Translations under genes and position numbers: made by a program
Assembly: GCA_963718145.1 (NCBI GenBank)
Contig: CAVQYJ010000012.1
Span: 372,001 to 436,000, forward strand
Direction: 5' to 3'
Length of the DNA stretch: 64,000 nt
DNA from: UBA7672 sp963718145
Lineage (GTDB): Bacteria; Pseudomonadota; Alphaproteobacteria; Caulobacterales; Hyphomonadaceae
The notes under the pieces: model-generated
Told to the model about the DNA's origin: nothing
The model's database searches: none
What the model saw: only the letters and a program-made list of their open reading frames with translations
Shown: positions 25,947 to 34,638 of the stretch, in pieces
Layout of the letters: each line of letters begins with the position of its first letter
Numbering within the stretch: position 1 is the stretch's first letter

Positions 25947-26438
25947 ATGGCCCGAACGAAAACTCCGCTCATCGCCCTCGGTCTGATCCTCGGCCTCGCC
26001 GCCGCGGCGCCTGCCGCCGGTGCGCTGACGGTCGAAGCGAACCTCTCCGCCGACTTCCAGAAGAAGCTCGACAAGGAATACGGCAAGCGCGAAGCCAAGG
26101 TTCTCACCGACATCCTCGTCAAGAAGATCGAACGCACGTTTGCCCGCGAAGGCGTCAAGGCCGAGCGCGTGGTCGTCACCATCGAAGACGCCAAGCCCAA
26201 CCGGCCGACCATGAAACAGGTATCCGACACGCCCGGCCTCGACGGGATCCACTCGGTCGGCATTGGCGGCGCGGAACTCACAGGCATCGCCTATGACGCT
26301 TCCGGCAAGGAACTCGGCAAATTCAACTACGACTGGTACGAGACCGATATCTCGAATTCGATCGGGGTCTCCACCTGGTACGACGCCCGCTGGAGCTTCG
26401 ACCGCTTCGCGACCCGCTTCGCGGACAAGCTGAGCTAA
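25947..26438 (+). CDS. secreted hypothetical protein
   Basis: A 163-aa protein; an AGGAGGAG-type ribosome site precedes ATG 25947. The N-terminal hydrophobic segment (about 7–25, ending PAAGALT) is a signal peptide. The mature chain is rich in charged residues: 'SADFQKKLDKEYGKREAKVL', 'GIGGAELTGIAYDASGKEL', 'WYDARWSFDRFATRFADKL'. I recognise no family. It is probably periplasmic, and converges with the queC–queE operon. Confidence 0.65.
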   Translation: MARTKTPLIALGLILGLAAAAPAAGALTVEANLSADFQKKLDKEYGKREAKVLTDILVKKIERTFAREGVKAERVVVTIEDAKPNRPTMKQVSDTPGLDGIHSVGIGGAELTGIAYDASGKELGKFNYDWYETDISNSIGVSTWYDARWSFDRFATRFADKLS

Positions 26439-26544
26439 GACTGGCAGTCGACAACAGGCATTGGGCAGTCGCGGGCGGGCATTCGCCGTCCACTACTCCT
26501 TGCCGTAACGGCTGCCGATTGCTGAACGCACCGCTGCCCGCCTC

Positions 26545-27177
26545 TCACCGAATTCCCGTCACCTTGTGCGTCTGCAGGCTCAGCCGCCATTGCGGATGCT
26601 CGAGGCAGTAGGCAATGCACGCTTCCTGGGACGCTTCCCGCATTGGGCCATCCATGGGCTGAAGGAAGAAGTTCCGGAAGTTGGACCTGGCGAATTTCTC
26701 CGGCGGCGCATCGGCCTGCGGGTAGACCAGCTTCAGCTCATCACCCGAAACCTGTTTCAGCTCTGCCGTCGCCTTCGGGCTGACGCACAGCCAGTCGATC
26801 CCCTCTGGCGCCGCGATCGTCCCATTGGTCTCCACGCCGATCTCGAATCGGCGCGCGTGCAGCGCAGCAATCAACGCCGTATCCAGTTGCAGCAAAGGCT
26901 CCCCGCCGGTGCACACGACATAGCGCCGCGCCTCGCCGCCCTTCCACAGCGCCGCCACATGATCCGCCAGCGCGCTAGCCTCCGCGAACTTCCCTCCGCC
27001 ATCGCCGTCCACACCGACGAAATCCGTGTCGCAGAATGTGCACACCGCAGCCTCGCGATCCTTCTCCAGGCCGCTCCACAAATTGCAGCCGGCAAAGCGC
27101 AGGAACACCGCTGCCCGCCCCGTCTGCGCGCCCTCGCCCTGCAGTGTATAGAACGCCTCTTTGACAGAATACGTCAC
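26545..27177 (-). CDS. queE: 7-carboxy-7-deazaguanine synthase QueE
   Basis: QueE is a radical-SAM enzyme that converts 6-carboxytetrahydropterin to 7-carboxy-7-deazaguanine on the way to queuosine. This 210-aa version has the unusual QueE cluster motif with spaced cysteines C31…C46xxC49 ('AAVCTFCDTDF') instead of the compact CxxxCxxC, as in Gram-negative QueE. 'TGGEPLLQ' and 'VETNGT' are conserved SAM-binding segments. Its ATG overlaps the queC stop by 4 nt, so queC–queE form one operon. No queD or queF is in the window. Confidence 0.92.
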   Translation of the reverse strand: MTYSVKEAFYTLQGEGAQTGRAAVFLRFAGCNLWSGLEKDREAAVCTFCDTDFVGVDGDGGGKFAEASALADHVAALWKGGEARRYVVCTGGEPLLQLDTALIAALHARRFEIGVETNGTIAAPEGIDWLCVSPKATAELKQVSGDELKLVYPQADAPPEKFARSNFRNFFLQPMDGPMREASQEACIAYCLEHPQWRLSLQTHKVTGIR

Positions 27178-27887
27178 GGCGCCACCTGCCTATGGCTCCG
27201 CCACTTCGCATAGCCTTTCGCGCGCAACTCGCACGCTGGGCACGCCCCGCAGCCATATCCCCAGGCATGCCGGTGCGTGCGGTCGCCGAGATAGCAGGTG
27301 TGCGTCTCCTCGACGATGATATCGACCAGCGCCTGCCCGCCCAGCTCTTCCGCCAGCGCCCAGGTCTGCGCCTTGTCGAGATACATCAGCGGCGTCTCGA
27401 CCGGCGTTGCGCGATCCAGCCCCAGCGACATCGCCTGGCTCATCGCATCCATCGTCGCGCGCCGGCAGTCGGGATAGCCGGAATAGTCCGTCTCGCACAT
27501 GCCGCCGACCAGCCGCCCAAGGCCGCGCCGGTACGCGACGGCCCCCGACATCGCGAGGAACACCAGATTTCGCCCCGGCACGAAGGTCGATGGCAGTCCA
27601 CTCGCCTGGAAGTCTATCTCCCGTTCGCGCGTCAGCGCCGTGTCCGACATCTCCCCCAGCACGCCGAGATCCAACACCCGGTCCTCGCCCAGCTTGGCGC
27701 GCCAGTCCGGAAACCGCTCGCGCAGCGCACCAAGCACCCGCCCCCGGCATTTGAGCTCGATCGCGTGGCGCTGGCGATAGTCGAACGCGATCGTCTCCAC
27801 CCGATCAAACCGCGTCAGCGCCCACGCCAGGCACACGGTCGAATCCTGGCCTCCGGAAAACAGCACGAGGGCGGACGAAGCGGTCAT
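27174..27887 (-). CDS. queC: 7-cyano-7-deazaguanine synthase QueC
   Basis: QueC makes preQ0 from 7-carboxy-7-deazaguanine with ATP and ammonia. The 237-aa protein has the PP-loop SGGQDS at 11–16 and a C-terminal four-Cys zinc site in 'CYLGDRTHRHAWGYGCGACPAC' (split; cysteines spaced as in the family). 'PLMYLDKAQTWALAEELGG' is also typical. It directly precedes and overlaps queE, giving consecutive enzymes of the queuosine pathway in one operon. Confidence 0.93.
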   Translation of the reverse strand: MTASSALVLFSGGQDSTVCLAWALTRFDRVETIAFDYRQRHAIELKCRGRVLGALRERFPDWRAKLGEDRVLDLGVLGEMSDTALTREREIDFQASGLPSTFVPGRNLVFLAMSGAVAYRRGLGRLVGGMCETDYSGYPDCRRATMDAMSQAMSLGLDRATPVETPLMYLDKAQTWALAEELGGQALVDIIVEETHTCYLGDRTHRHAWGYGCGACPACELRAKGYAKWRSHRQVAP

Positions 27888-28031
27888 GCATTTCCGATGG
27901 CCTCCCGGGTCGCTGCGGTCAAGTCAGGGCACGGCCGCACGGATTTGTAGGCGCGCGTGGATGTTTGCGTCGGATTGAGGTAAGATCTCCTGGCTGGACG
28001 AAACAGTCTGGCGAGGCGGTTGGAGGCCGGC

Positions 28032-28439
28032 GTGACGAAATGGATCGTGACGGGATTTGCAGCACTGCTTGCGGCAGGCGCGACGATGATCGCCCCGGCG
28101 GCGGCCGGACCTGAGCGCCGGACAGAAATGGTCGACGACGGCAAGGCGGTCGACAGCCTGCTCCTGCGCTACAATTTCGACGCCACCTGGGTCCTCGACG
28201 CACAGAAGATCATGCTGCGCGACACCTATCGCGACCACTACCTGCTGACGCTGAAGAAGCCCTGCGGGTGGATCGAGCTGTCGAACCCCTTCACCTTTTT
28301 TCCCGCACTGAGAGATCGTGTGCGCGCCTCGCTGAGGTATGATGTGCGCGATAATTTGCACGCGATCTGCGACATCGCGAAGATCGAGAAGATCTCGTCC
28401 CAGACGGCGAAAGAGCTGCGGGCCAAGCCGGCTGGCTGA
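28032..28439 (+). CDS. secreted hypothetical protein, Cys pair
   Basis: The start is taken as GTG 28032 because GGAGG lies 5–9 nt before it (a TTG at 28020 is the alternative). The 135-aa protein has a signal peptide (VTKWIVTGFAALLAAGATMI…AAAG). The mature part contains 'DGKAVDSLLLRYNFDATWVL' and two cysteines ('KKPCGWIELS', 'LHAICDIAKIEKI') that could form a disulfide. This layout is reminiscent of DUF6491-type periplasmic proteins, but I am not certain. It is upstream of DUF952 and pyrD on the same strand. Confidence 0.62.
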   Translation: MTKWIVTGFAALLAAGATMIAPAAAGPERRTEMVDDGKAVDSLLLRYNFDATWVLDAQKIMLRDTYRDHYLLTLKKPCGWIELSNPFTFFPALRDRVRASLRYDVRDNLHAICDIAKIEKISSQTAKELRAKPAG

Positions 28440-28505
28440 CCCGAAGCCATGCCCGCGACTCGTGCTATCTTGCCACGCAGGAGCAACAGGAGCAGGTGTC
28501 CGCCC

Positions 28506-28922
28506 ATGGGCCGGATGATCTACAAGGTGCTGACGCGCGAACAGTGGGCCGCCGCGGAATCGGGCGGGCCGGTCCAGGCGCCTGTCGATGTGTCCGACGG
28601 GTTTATCCACCTCTCCACCGGGGCGCAGCTCCAGGAAACACTCTCCAAATGGTTCAAGGGCCAGGAAGGCTGCGTGCTCGCCTCCTTCGACCCCGATGAC
28701 TTCCCGCATGCGCTGAAGTGGGAGAAGTCACGCGGCGGCGATCTCTTCCCGCACATCTATGGCGATGTGCGCGCCTGGCAGGTGCGCTCGCTGTGGCTGC
28801 TTGAGCTGGGCGGTGATGGCGCGCCGCTCGCCCCTGACGAAGTCATCCATGAACGCGCGCGCGCCAGGGCCGATGCCCACGCGTCCGCCAAGCGGGAGTC
28901 CAAGCCGGGCGCCGTTTCGTGA
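28506..28922 (+). CDS. DUF952 domain protein
   Basis: Starting at ATG 28506 (GGAG-type site upstream) the protein is 138 aa. The DUF952 signature is seen in 'IYKVLTREQW', 'DGFIHLSTGAQLQETLSKWF' and 'LFPHIYGDV' (residues about 5–90). DUF952 proteins are small cytoplasmic proteins of unknown function found across alphaproteobacteria, with a fold related to ADP-ribosyltransferase-like glutathione/RES-type folds; this relationship is from memory and tentative. Its stop overlaps the GTG start of pyrD by 4 nt, a common arrangement in this group. Confidence 0.82.
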   Translation: MGRMIYKVLTREQWAAAESGGPVQAPVDVSDGFIHLSTGAQLQETLSKWFKGQEGCVLASFDPDDFPHALKWEKSRGGDLFPHIYGDVRAWQVRSLWLLELGGDGAPLAPDEVIHERARARADAHASAKRESKPGAVS

Positions 28923-29974
28923 ATCTGTTCGATGTCGGCGCCGGCATCGCGCGCCTGCTGCCGGCCGAAAGCGCCCACCGCTTCACCATAAACGCCCTCA
29001 AGACCGGCCTTGCGAAGCCCGAACCGCAGCTCGACGACCCGCGTCTCGCCGTCACGCTCAAGCGCTCGGGCCTCAAACTGGCCAACCCGATCGGACTCGC
29101 CGCCGGGTTTGACAAGAATGCCGAAGTCATTGCGCCGATGCTCGCCTTCGGCTTCGGCTTTGTCGAATGCGGCACCGTCACGCCCCGCCCGCAGGCCGGC
29201 AATCCGCGTCCCCGCCTGTTCCGCCTCACGGAAGACCGCGCCGTGATCAACCGCATGGGCTTCAACAATGAAGGGCTCGGCCTCTACATCCGGCGTCTTG
29301 CTGCGGCAAGAAACCTGGGCGTGATTGGCGCGAATGTCGGCGCCAACAAGGACAGCGAGGACCGCGTCAACGACTACGTCGCTGGAGTGAGGGCCGTCTG
29401 GCCGCACTGCACCTACATCACCATCAACATCTCGTCCCCCAATACACCCGGCCTGCGTGGCCTGCAGGACCGCGGCGCGCTCGAAGATCTGCTCGGCCGC
29501 ACCGGCGAGGCGGCGAAGGAAATGCACGCCGTCGTCAAGGGCCGCGCCGTCTTCCTGAAAGTCGCCCCCGATCTCGACGACCGCGCCATCGCCGACATCG
29601 CCGATGTCGTGCGCGCCCAGGGCTGGCTCTCGGGCCTCATCGTCTCGAACACCACGATCGACCGCCCGCCGTCGCTCACCAGCCCGCACAGGGACGAGAC
29701 CGGCGGTCTCTCCGGCGCGCCGCTCATGCACAAGTCGACCCGCGCGCTTTCCATCTTCCGGGACGAGCTGAACGGCGAACTCGACCTCATCGGCGCGGGC
29801 GGCATCTCCAGCGGCGCCGATATCGTCGCCAAGCTCAAGGCTGGCGCACAGGCCGTCCAGCTCTACTCCGCCATGGTCTTCGAGGGTCCCGGAATCGTCG
29901 CGAGGCTGAAACGGGAGCTGGTTGAGATTATGGATGAGCAAGGCGCCACGAGCCTGGGCGAGCTGGCGCAATAG
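28919..29974 (+). CDS. pyrD: dihydroorotate dehydrogenase (quinone), class 2
   Basis: PyrD oxidises dihydroorotate to orotate in pyrimidine synthesis, passing electrons to the quinone pool at the inner membrane. The 351-aa protein has the class-2 N-terminal helical extension ('DVGAGIARLLPAESAHRF'), 'GLAAGFDKNAE' (about 60–70), 'GFNNEGL' and 'NISSPNTPGLRGLQ' with the catalytic Ser typical of class 2. A later 'GGISSGADIVAKL' binds FMN phosphate. The GTG start overlaps the DUF952 stop. Confidence 0.95.
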   Translation: MNLFDVGAGIARLLPAESAHRFTINALKTGLAKPEPQLDDPRLAVTLKRSGLKLANPIGLAAGFDKNAEVIAPMLAFGFGFVECGTVTPRPQAGNPRPRLFRLTEDRAVINRMGFNNEGLGLYIRRLAAARNLGVIGANVGANKDSEDRVNDYVAGVRAVWPHCTYITINISSPNTPGLRGLQDRGALEDLLGRTGEAAKEMHAVVKGRAVFLKVAPDLDDRAIADIADVVRAQGWLSGLIVSNTTIDRPPSLTSPHRDETGGLSGAPLMHKSTRALSIFRDELNGELDLIGAGGISSGADIVAKLKAGAQAVQLYSAMVFEGPGIVARLKRELVEIMDEQGATSLGELAQ

Positions 29975-30169
29975 CCGTGCGTCGGGTGGGCGGCCCTCGC
30001 CTCTTCCCCAACAGCCTCTTCTCTCTCCGTCCACCCTCTCTGCAGAGGGCGTCCGCTGGCTGGCCGGTGTCCTGCTGGATTGCCGGGGCGGTCACCCGGC
30101 GTTCCCCGGCCTTGGCGGATCGCGGAGGTGGGCCGCGAGACGGAGGGGAGAGAGAAACGAGGCCTCCAC

Positions 30170-30209
30170 TAAAAGGGTGAGGCCGGCGCTGTCGGATGGC
30201 GCCGGCCTC
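30170..30209 (-). terminator. intrinsic terminator of the first UrcA gene
   Basis: On the minus strand an 11-bp perfect stem (30179–30189 with 30199–30209) is followed by ACCCTTTTAG. The rest of the 260-nt gap 29975–30234 between pyrD and this gene shows no gene. Confidence 0.8.
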
Positions 30210-30234
30210 GTGCCCTAGCGGGAAAATCGGGGGA

Positions 30235-30588
30235 TCAGCCGCTAGAGCGTTCCTTGTAAGCCTGGGCCAGGGCAGCCGAGCCAAAGCCGGCGACGCTGTC
30301 CGTCATCGTCCGGGTGACACATTCCTTGGCGGAGGCTTTGAGGCGCGTGCCAGTTGGCGCCTGATTGGCGCAGAAGCGCTTCACCTGTCGCTCCAGTCGG
30401 ATCAGCATCTTGTTGGCGCCATCGGAGGTTGCGAGTTCGGATTGCTCGTATGCGAACTTGAACTGGAAACCCTCGCTCTTGAGCGTGACTTCTTCAGCGA
30501 AGGCCGGGCCCGAGAAGAAGCCGGTGGCGAAGGCGCCGGCGATCACACCGGCCGCGATCAGGTTGGTGGCGTTCAGCAGCGTTTTCAT
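30235..30588 (-). CDS. UrcA family secreted protein
   Basis: Starting at ATG 30588 (GAGGGAC ribosome site), the protein is 117 aa with a signal peptide (MKTLLNATNLIAAGVIAGAF…AFA). The mature part, with 'RLERQVKRFCANQAPTGTR' and 'AKECVTRTMTDSVAGF', carries the two-Cys pattern of UrcA proteins, small periplasmic proteins common in Caulobacterales and Sphingomonadales with unknown function. The upstream 222-nt region is AT-rich around 30655–30690, where its promoter should lie. Confidence 0.72.
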   Translation of the reverse strand: MKTLLNATNLIAAGVIAGAFATGFFSGPAFAEEVTLKSEGFQFKFAYEQSELATSDGANKMLIRLERQVKRFCANQAPTGTRLKASAKECVTRTMTDSVAGFGSAALAQAYKERSSG

Positions 30589-30751
30589 CTTTTGTCCCTC
30601 AGTTTCTGGGTCGGTTTCTGTTTCGTCTCTCGCGAGGGCCCTGACCTGCCTTCTCGAAAGTCGATAGTCTTTTATCGAATAACAATATGACTGGTCAATG
30701 GGCCATTCATGGCGAAATCGGGGCATTGATGAGCGCCCGATGTGCTAATCC

Positions 30752-30785
30752 CAATGAAAACGCCCGGAGCCATGGGCTCCGGGCG
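30752..30785 (-). terminator. intrinsic terminator of the second UrcA-like gene
   Basis: An 11-bp perfect stem with a 3-nt loop (30761–30771 with 30775–30785) is followed on the minus strand by TTTTCATT. Confidence 0.82.
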
Positions 30786-30810
30786 CAATCCGCAAGTTTG
30801 GCGGGAGACG

Positions 30811-31116
30811 CTACCTGGCGGCGATCACCTGCACGCCCGGCGCCTTGCCGTGCGAGGCGTAGAGGCCAGTCGGATCCTTCAGCACCACATCGGCCGCGGT
30901 ATCTTTCAGGCAGGCGCGATAGGTGTAATAGGCGACGCCCACCAGCGGTCCCACAGCCTTCAGGCAGACCTTTCTGACCGCGCCGTCGAGTTCTGCGACG
31001 TAGGTGGCCACCTGCTCCTTGGAGCTGGTGTCCTTGGGGGTCATCACGGTGACATCGCCTGCGGCGGTGGAGGGGAGCAGGACGGCGGCAGCAGCGATAA
31101 TGGCGAGGTATTTCAT
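30811..31116 (-). CDS. UrcA-like secreted protein
   Basis: A 101-aa protein with a short signal peptide (MKYLAIIAAAAVLLPSTAAG). The mature chain 'YVAELDGAVRKVCLKAVGP' and 'YYTYRACLKDTAADVVLK' again shows two cysteines flanking a helical segment, like the UrcA gene 220 nt away, so the two may be paralogs. The likely location is the periplasm; function unknown. It is separated from its neighbour by its own terminator, so the pair is not an operon. It is divergent from the quinone oxidoreductase gene. Confidence 0.68.
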   Translation of the reverse strand: MKYLAIIAAAAVLLPSTAAGDVTVMTPKDTSSKEQVATYVAELDGAVRKVCLKAVGPLVGVAYYTYRACLKDTAADVVLKDPTGLYASHGKAPGVQVIAAR

Positions 31117-31328
31117 GGTTCTTCTCCGGGTTGTCGTTTGACTGAACTACTCAACGACCCTGGAGCGTTTCCCGTCCGGACCGGGCGATTCGCCTCTTTG
31201 TGCAGACGCGAACATGGTCATGCTGCATTGCAACATAGTCAACGAACCCAGCGTGAAGCTTACGTAACGTCATGATGACTGGACAGGCCGGCCGGTGCAG
31301 CGTGCTGGCTTGGTGAGGAGCGGCGCAG

Positions 31329-32315
31329 ATGCGTGCGGTAGTTTGCGAGGCGCTGGCGGCGGACTTCTCTCGCGTTACGCTCAGGCAGGTTCCCCTGCCC
31401 CAGCCAGGCCCCGGCGAGGTGCGGGTCAAGGTCGAGGCCGCAAGCCTCAACTTTCCGGACCTGCTGATGCTGCAGGGCAAATACCAGTTCAAACCCGAGC
31501 CGCCCTTCATCGTCGGCATGGACCTCGCCGGCGTGGTCGACGCCGTCGGCTTGGGCGTGGTGGATCTCAAGTTGGGCCAGCGGGTTGCGGGCGGGGCCAA
31601 GACCGGCGCGTTCGCCGACTTTGCCATCTGCCCGGCCGGCTCGCTTCACGCCGTGCCCGATGCGATGCCCGCGCCGATGGCCGCCGCGTATCCCGCTGCC
31701 TACGTCACCGCTTACGTTGCCCTGGTCGAGCGCGCCAACCTCCAGCCGAACGAAACCCTGGTCGTCCATGGCGCCTCCGGCGGTGTCGGCATGGCGACGA
31801 TGGATGTCGGCCGCCTTCTGGGCGCCCGCATCATCGCCACCACTGCCTCTGCCCAGAAGGTGCAGGCCCTCAAGACCGCCGGCGCCCATGACGTCTTGGT
31901 CCTCGGCGACACACCGGGCGACGCCTTCCGCGAGCAGGTGAAGGCGCTCACCGATGGCCGGGGCGCCGATGTCATCTTCGATCCTGTCGGCGGCGATGTG
32001 TTCGACGAATCCACGCGCTGCATCGCTTTCAACGGCCGCCTGCTCGTCATCGGCTTCGCTGGCGGCCGCATCGCCGACCTGAAAACCAACATCGCGCTGA
32101 TCAAGGGCTTCTCCGTCATCGGCGTCCGCGCCGGCGAATACACGCGCCAGCTTCCCGCCCGGGGCCGCATCGTCCGCAACCAGATCTGGCAATGGGCCGC
32201 TGAAGGAAAAACCCGCCCCACCGTCTTCGCCGAACTCCCCCTCGATCGCTGGCGCGAAGCATTCGACCTGATGCGGGACAGGCGGCTGGTGGGGAAGGTA
32301 GTGCTGAGGCCGTAG
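31329..32315 (+). CDS. NADPH:quinone oxidoreductase-like MDR protein
   Basis: A 328-aa zinc-independent medium-chain dehydrogenase/reductase. The NADPH-binding motif 'HGASGGVGMA' is at about residues 147–156, the N-terminal catalytic domain contains 'VEAASLNFPDLLMLQGKYQ', and no structural-zinc cysteine cluster is present, which fits the quinone oxidoreductase (Qor/CurA-like) branch. The substrate is likely a quinone or an alpha,beta-unsaturated carbonyl. The stop faces a convergent TetR gene 61 nt away, which could regulate it, though no operator is visible between 31117 and 31328 apart from a short TTACGTAA palindrome near 31260. Confidence 0.87.
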   Translation: MRAVVCEALAADFSRVTLRQVPLPQPGPGEVRVKVEAASLNFPDLLMLQGKYQFKPEPPFIVGMDLAGVVDAVGLGVVDLKLGQRVAGGAKTGAFADFAICPAGSLHAVPDAMPAPMAAAYPAAYVTAYVALVERANLQPNETLVVHGASGGVGMATMDVGRLLGARIIATTASAQKVQALKTAGAHDVLVLGDTPGDAFREQVKALTDGRGADVIFDPVGGDVFDESTRCIAFNGRLLVIGFAGGRIADLKTNIALIKGFSVIGVRAGEYTRQLPARGRIVRNQIWQWAAEGKTRPTVFAELPLDRWREAFDLMRDRRLVGKVVLRP

Positions 32316-32376
32316 CGAGAGGCAGTGGGCGCTCGCATTCGGCGCACCTGCCCGCTGCCCCAGCGCGCGACCCGCC

Positions 32377-32961
32377 CTATTTCCTCCATCCCGCCAACAC
32401 GGCCGCCGCCGCAGCGTCCAGCTCGGCGTCGGTCCACTTCCGTCCCTTGATCTCAGACTTCAGCAGGTAGGTGAGCGGCGCGAGGAACAGATTGCCCAGG
32501 AGGTCCGTCGGCAAATTCTTGAAATCCCCTGATGCGATCCCCGCGCGCCGCAGGTCGCTCACCATCCGAACGATCGCCTTGTGCGCCTCGCCGCCCTCGC
32601 GCTCCGCCAGCGCCGACTCGGCAAACCTCTGCCCGAACGCAAACGCATCCCGGTTGGCGCGATAGGCAAGATAGATCGCCTTCCACATCCGCTTCAGCCG
32701 GTCCGGCGGACCCTCGCCGGCGTCCACGCCGGCCGCCGCATTGACGAACACATCGGCCTTCATCTGGCGGTAGGCCGCGATCAGCAGCTCGTCCTTGCTC
32801 TCGAAATGCCGATAAAGCGTGCCCTCGGCGACGCCTGCCTCGGCGGCGATCGCCGCCGTCGTCGCCGCCGCCATGCCGTCGCGCGCGACGATGCCGGTCG
32901 CCGCGCTGAGCAGCTTCGCGCGCGTCGCCGCTCCAGCCGAAGAGGATGCAGTCGGAGTCAT
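32377..32961 (-). CDS. TetR/AcrR family transcriptional regulator
   Basis: The 194-aa protein has a TetR N-terminal HTH: 'ATTAAIAAEAGVAEGTLYRH' followed by 'FESKDELLIAAY' (about residues 34–66). The C-terminal ligand domain is helical and family-specific. It is oriented toward the Qor-like gene (convergent) and divergent from DUF429, so its targets cannot be fixed by position. It is one candidate for the protein that binds the 18-bp TGTGAGCG palindromes elsewhere in the window, but that is a guess. No such palindrome lies at its own promoter. Confidence 0.85.
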   Translation of the reverse strand: MTPTASSSAGAATRAKLLSAATGIVARDGMAAATTAAIAAEAGVAEGTLYRHFESKDELLIAAYRQMKADVFVNAAAGVDAGEGPPDRLKRMWKAIYLAYRANRDAFAFGQRFAESALAEREGGEAHKAIVRMVSDLRRAGIASGDFKNLPTDLLGNLFLAPLTYLLKSEIKGRKWTDAELDAAAAAVLAGWRK

Positions 32962-33041
32962 GCCGTCAGACCGCCTGCTGGCGCGGCGCCTGTCAAGGCT
33001 GCGCCCTGTCGCGTGCGCCCAGACAATGCCAACCTCGCCCC

Positions 33042-33851
33042 ATGAGCGAGGCGCGATTCCTGGGCATCGACTTTTCCGGCGGCGCCAGCCCGTGGAAGAG
33101 CGTGTGCTCCCGGCCCACAGTGTGGATCGCCACGCTCGAAGCCTTCCGCCTCACCCATCTCCATCCCGTGCAGGATCTGCCCGGAGAGGGCGAGCCGTTC
33201 GACCGCCTGGTCAGCCTGCTGTACGAGGGCCGCTATCGTGCAGCCGGCATCGATGCGCCCTTCTCTCTCCCGCAAGCGCATCTTCCTCCCGGCGGCCATG
33301 CGCGCCTCCTCGCGGATGTCGCCGCGATGACGCCGGCCGGCGACCGCCCGTTTCCACGCGGCGAGGCCATTCTCGCCTACGCATCCGGCTTCTCCGAAAT
33401 TGCCTCCGCGAAAGTCTGGCGCGAGACCGAGCGCAACTGCGGCGCCATGGCGCGATCGACACTCTGGAACGGCGCTCGCCCCGGCGCGCCTTTCACCGCA
33501 GCCTGCCTCACCCTCCTTGCGCGCGCGAAGCGCCCGATCTGGCCGTGGAAGGATGGGCAGGGCATGCTGGTCGAAGCTTTCCCAGCGGCTCAGCTCGCCG
33601 CATGGGAGCTCCCTAACACCGGCTACGCGCTGCCGGAAGAGAAGCCTGTCCGCGCCACGATCCTCACCGCGCTGGAAAGGCGCCAGCACCTCGACATCAC
33701 GCCGTCCTTCCGCAAGCTGATGCTGAACTCGCCGGACGCGCTTGACGCCGTCGTCGCCGCCTTCGGCGCAAGAGCCGCCGCCAACCGCCAGCTCGCACAC
33801 GAACGTCCCGCGGCATGGAAGCTGGAAGGCGCCATCGCGGTGCACTCTTAG
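33042..33851 (+). CDS. DUF429 domain protein
   Basis: From ATG 33042 the protein is 269 aa. The N-terminal 'GIDFSGGASPWKS' (8–20) and 'AAGIDAPFSLP' with a conserved Asp match the DUF429 family, which has an RNase H-like fold and is predicted to be a nuclease. Downstream 'VEAFPAAQLAAW' and 'DALDAVVAAFGARAA' are also typical. The role is unknown. It is divergent from the TetR gene, with 80 nt between starts; the open frame upstream of ATG 33042 is not used. Confidence 0.78.
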   Translation: MSEARFLGIDFSGGASPWKSVCSRPTVWIATLEAFRLTHLHPVQDLPGEGEPFDRLVSLLYEGRYRAAGIDAPFSLPQAHLPPGGHARLLADVAAMTPAGDRPFPRGEAILAYASGFSEIASAKVWRETERNCGAMARSTLWNGARPGAPFTAACLTLLARAKRPIWPWKDGQGMLVEAFPAAQLAAWELPNTGYALPEEKPVRATILTALERRQHLDITPSFRKLMLNSPDALDAVVAAFGARAAANRQLAHERPAAWKLEGAIAVHS

Positions 33852-33978
33852 CCGCGCGCGCGAGCACATTCTCTATTTGCCGCCCTGGCCATTCCACCGT
33901 TCGACCTGCCTGACGGAGAGTGGCGTCCTCGCTCGTGTTGCGCCACTATGGCCCGACGGCAAAGCATGAGGCCCAGCC

Positions 33979-34539
33979 ATGAATCGATTCAAGCGCGCAG
34001 CACTTGCATTCGTTGCCGGCAGCCTCGCGGCTTGCACGACTGTCGACTCGGCGGATCAGGCCGTTTCGGGGACCCCACCGCTTTGCAAGCCAGGCGGCGA
34101 TCTGGGGAGCTTGATGGTCGCGCCTTTGACACACTGGCGTCCAGACCAGAAGGAGCCGCCGGTACGCGAAGCCATCGCCGAAGCGGCAATCAAATCGTCC
34201 TTCACCGGATTGAGGTGTGCGCGCACGGTTGAGATTCGCCCAATCGCTTCGGACCAGACCCTGCCGCAGACGCTTGACGCGGCGCGTCAGGCCGGCGCCA
34301 CCACCCTTGTTGTTGTGACCGTCCATGAGCTTGGACCCATCCTCACCCTCTCCCTTCCAGTGCTGTGGAGCGGATGGAGCGATGTGGCGTTCGAGTTCAA
34401 GGCCATCGACGTGAAATCCGGCCAGGTTGCGCTTGACCTCATCCGGCATCGCAGGGTGGGTGGCGCGTTCAATCTGCGAGGCCTGGGCCCGCTCCAGGCC
34501 GAATTTGAAGCCGCGCTGAAGCCCTTGCTTGCCGAATAG
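33979..34539 (+). CDS. lipoprotein, unknown function
   Basis: A 186-aa lipoprotein with signal MNRFKRAALAFVAGSLAACT (lipobox Cys19). The mature part has a mixed alpha/beta pattern, including 'LMVAPLTHWRPDQKEPP', 'TTLVVVTVHELGPILTLS' and 'IDVKSGQVALDLIRHRRVGG', that recalls the CsgG/LpoB-type or GNA1162-like beta sheets of outer-membrane lipoproteins, but I cannot assign it. It is probably anchored in the outer membrane. Its neighbour is the Tat-exported metallo-beta-lactamase-fold protein on the same strand, 99 nt downstream. Confidence 0.65.
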   Translation: MNRFKRAALAFVAGSLAACTTVDSADQAVSGTPPLCKPGGDLGSLMVAPLTHWRPDQKEPPVREAIAEAAIKSSFTGLRCARTVEIRPIASDQTLPQTLDAARQAGATTLVVVTVHELGPILTLSLPVLWSGWSDVAFEFKAIDVKSGQVALDLIRHRRVGGAFNLRGLGPLQAEFEAALKPLLAE

Positions 34540-34638
34540 TGCGAAGGCGCTTCCGCAGGCTGTGGCGCAGCCGGCTACACGCAAGTGACATCGCGCCAGA
34601 TTGGCTCGACATTGCCGGCGTCGGGTGATGGAGGGTCC

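Noticed and set aside
30021..30175. possible small gene in the pyrD–UrcA gap
   Set aside because: The reading frames are low-complexity and lack start/ribosome signals; only the terminator is convincing.
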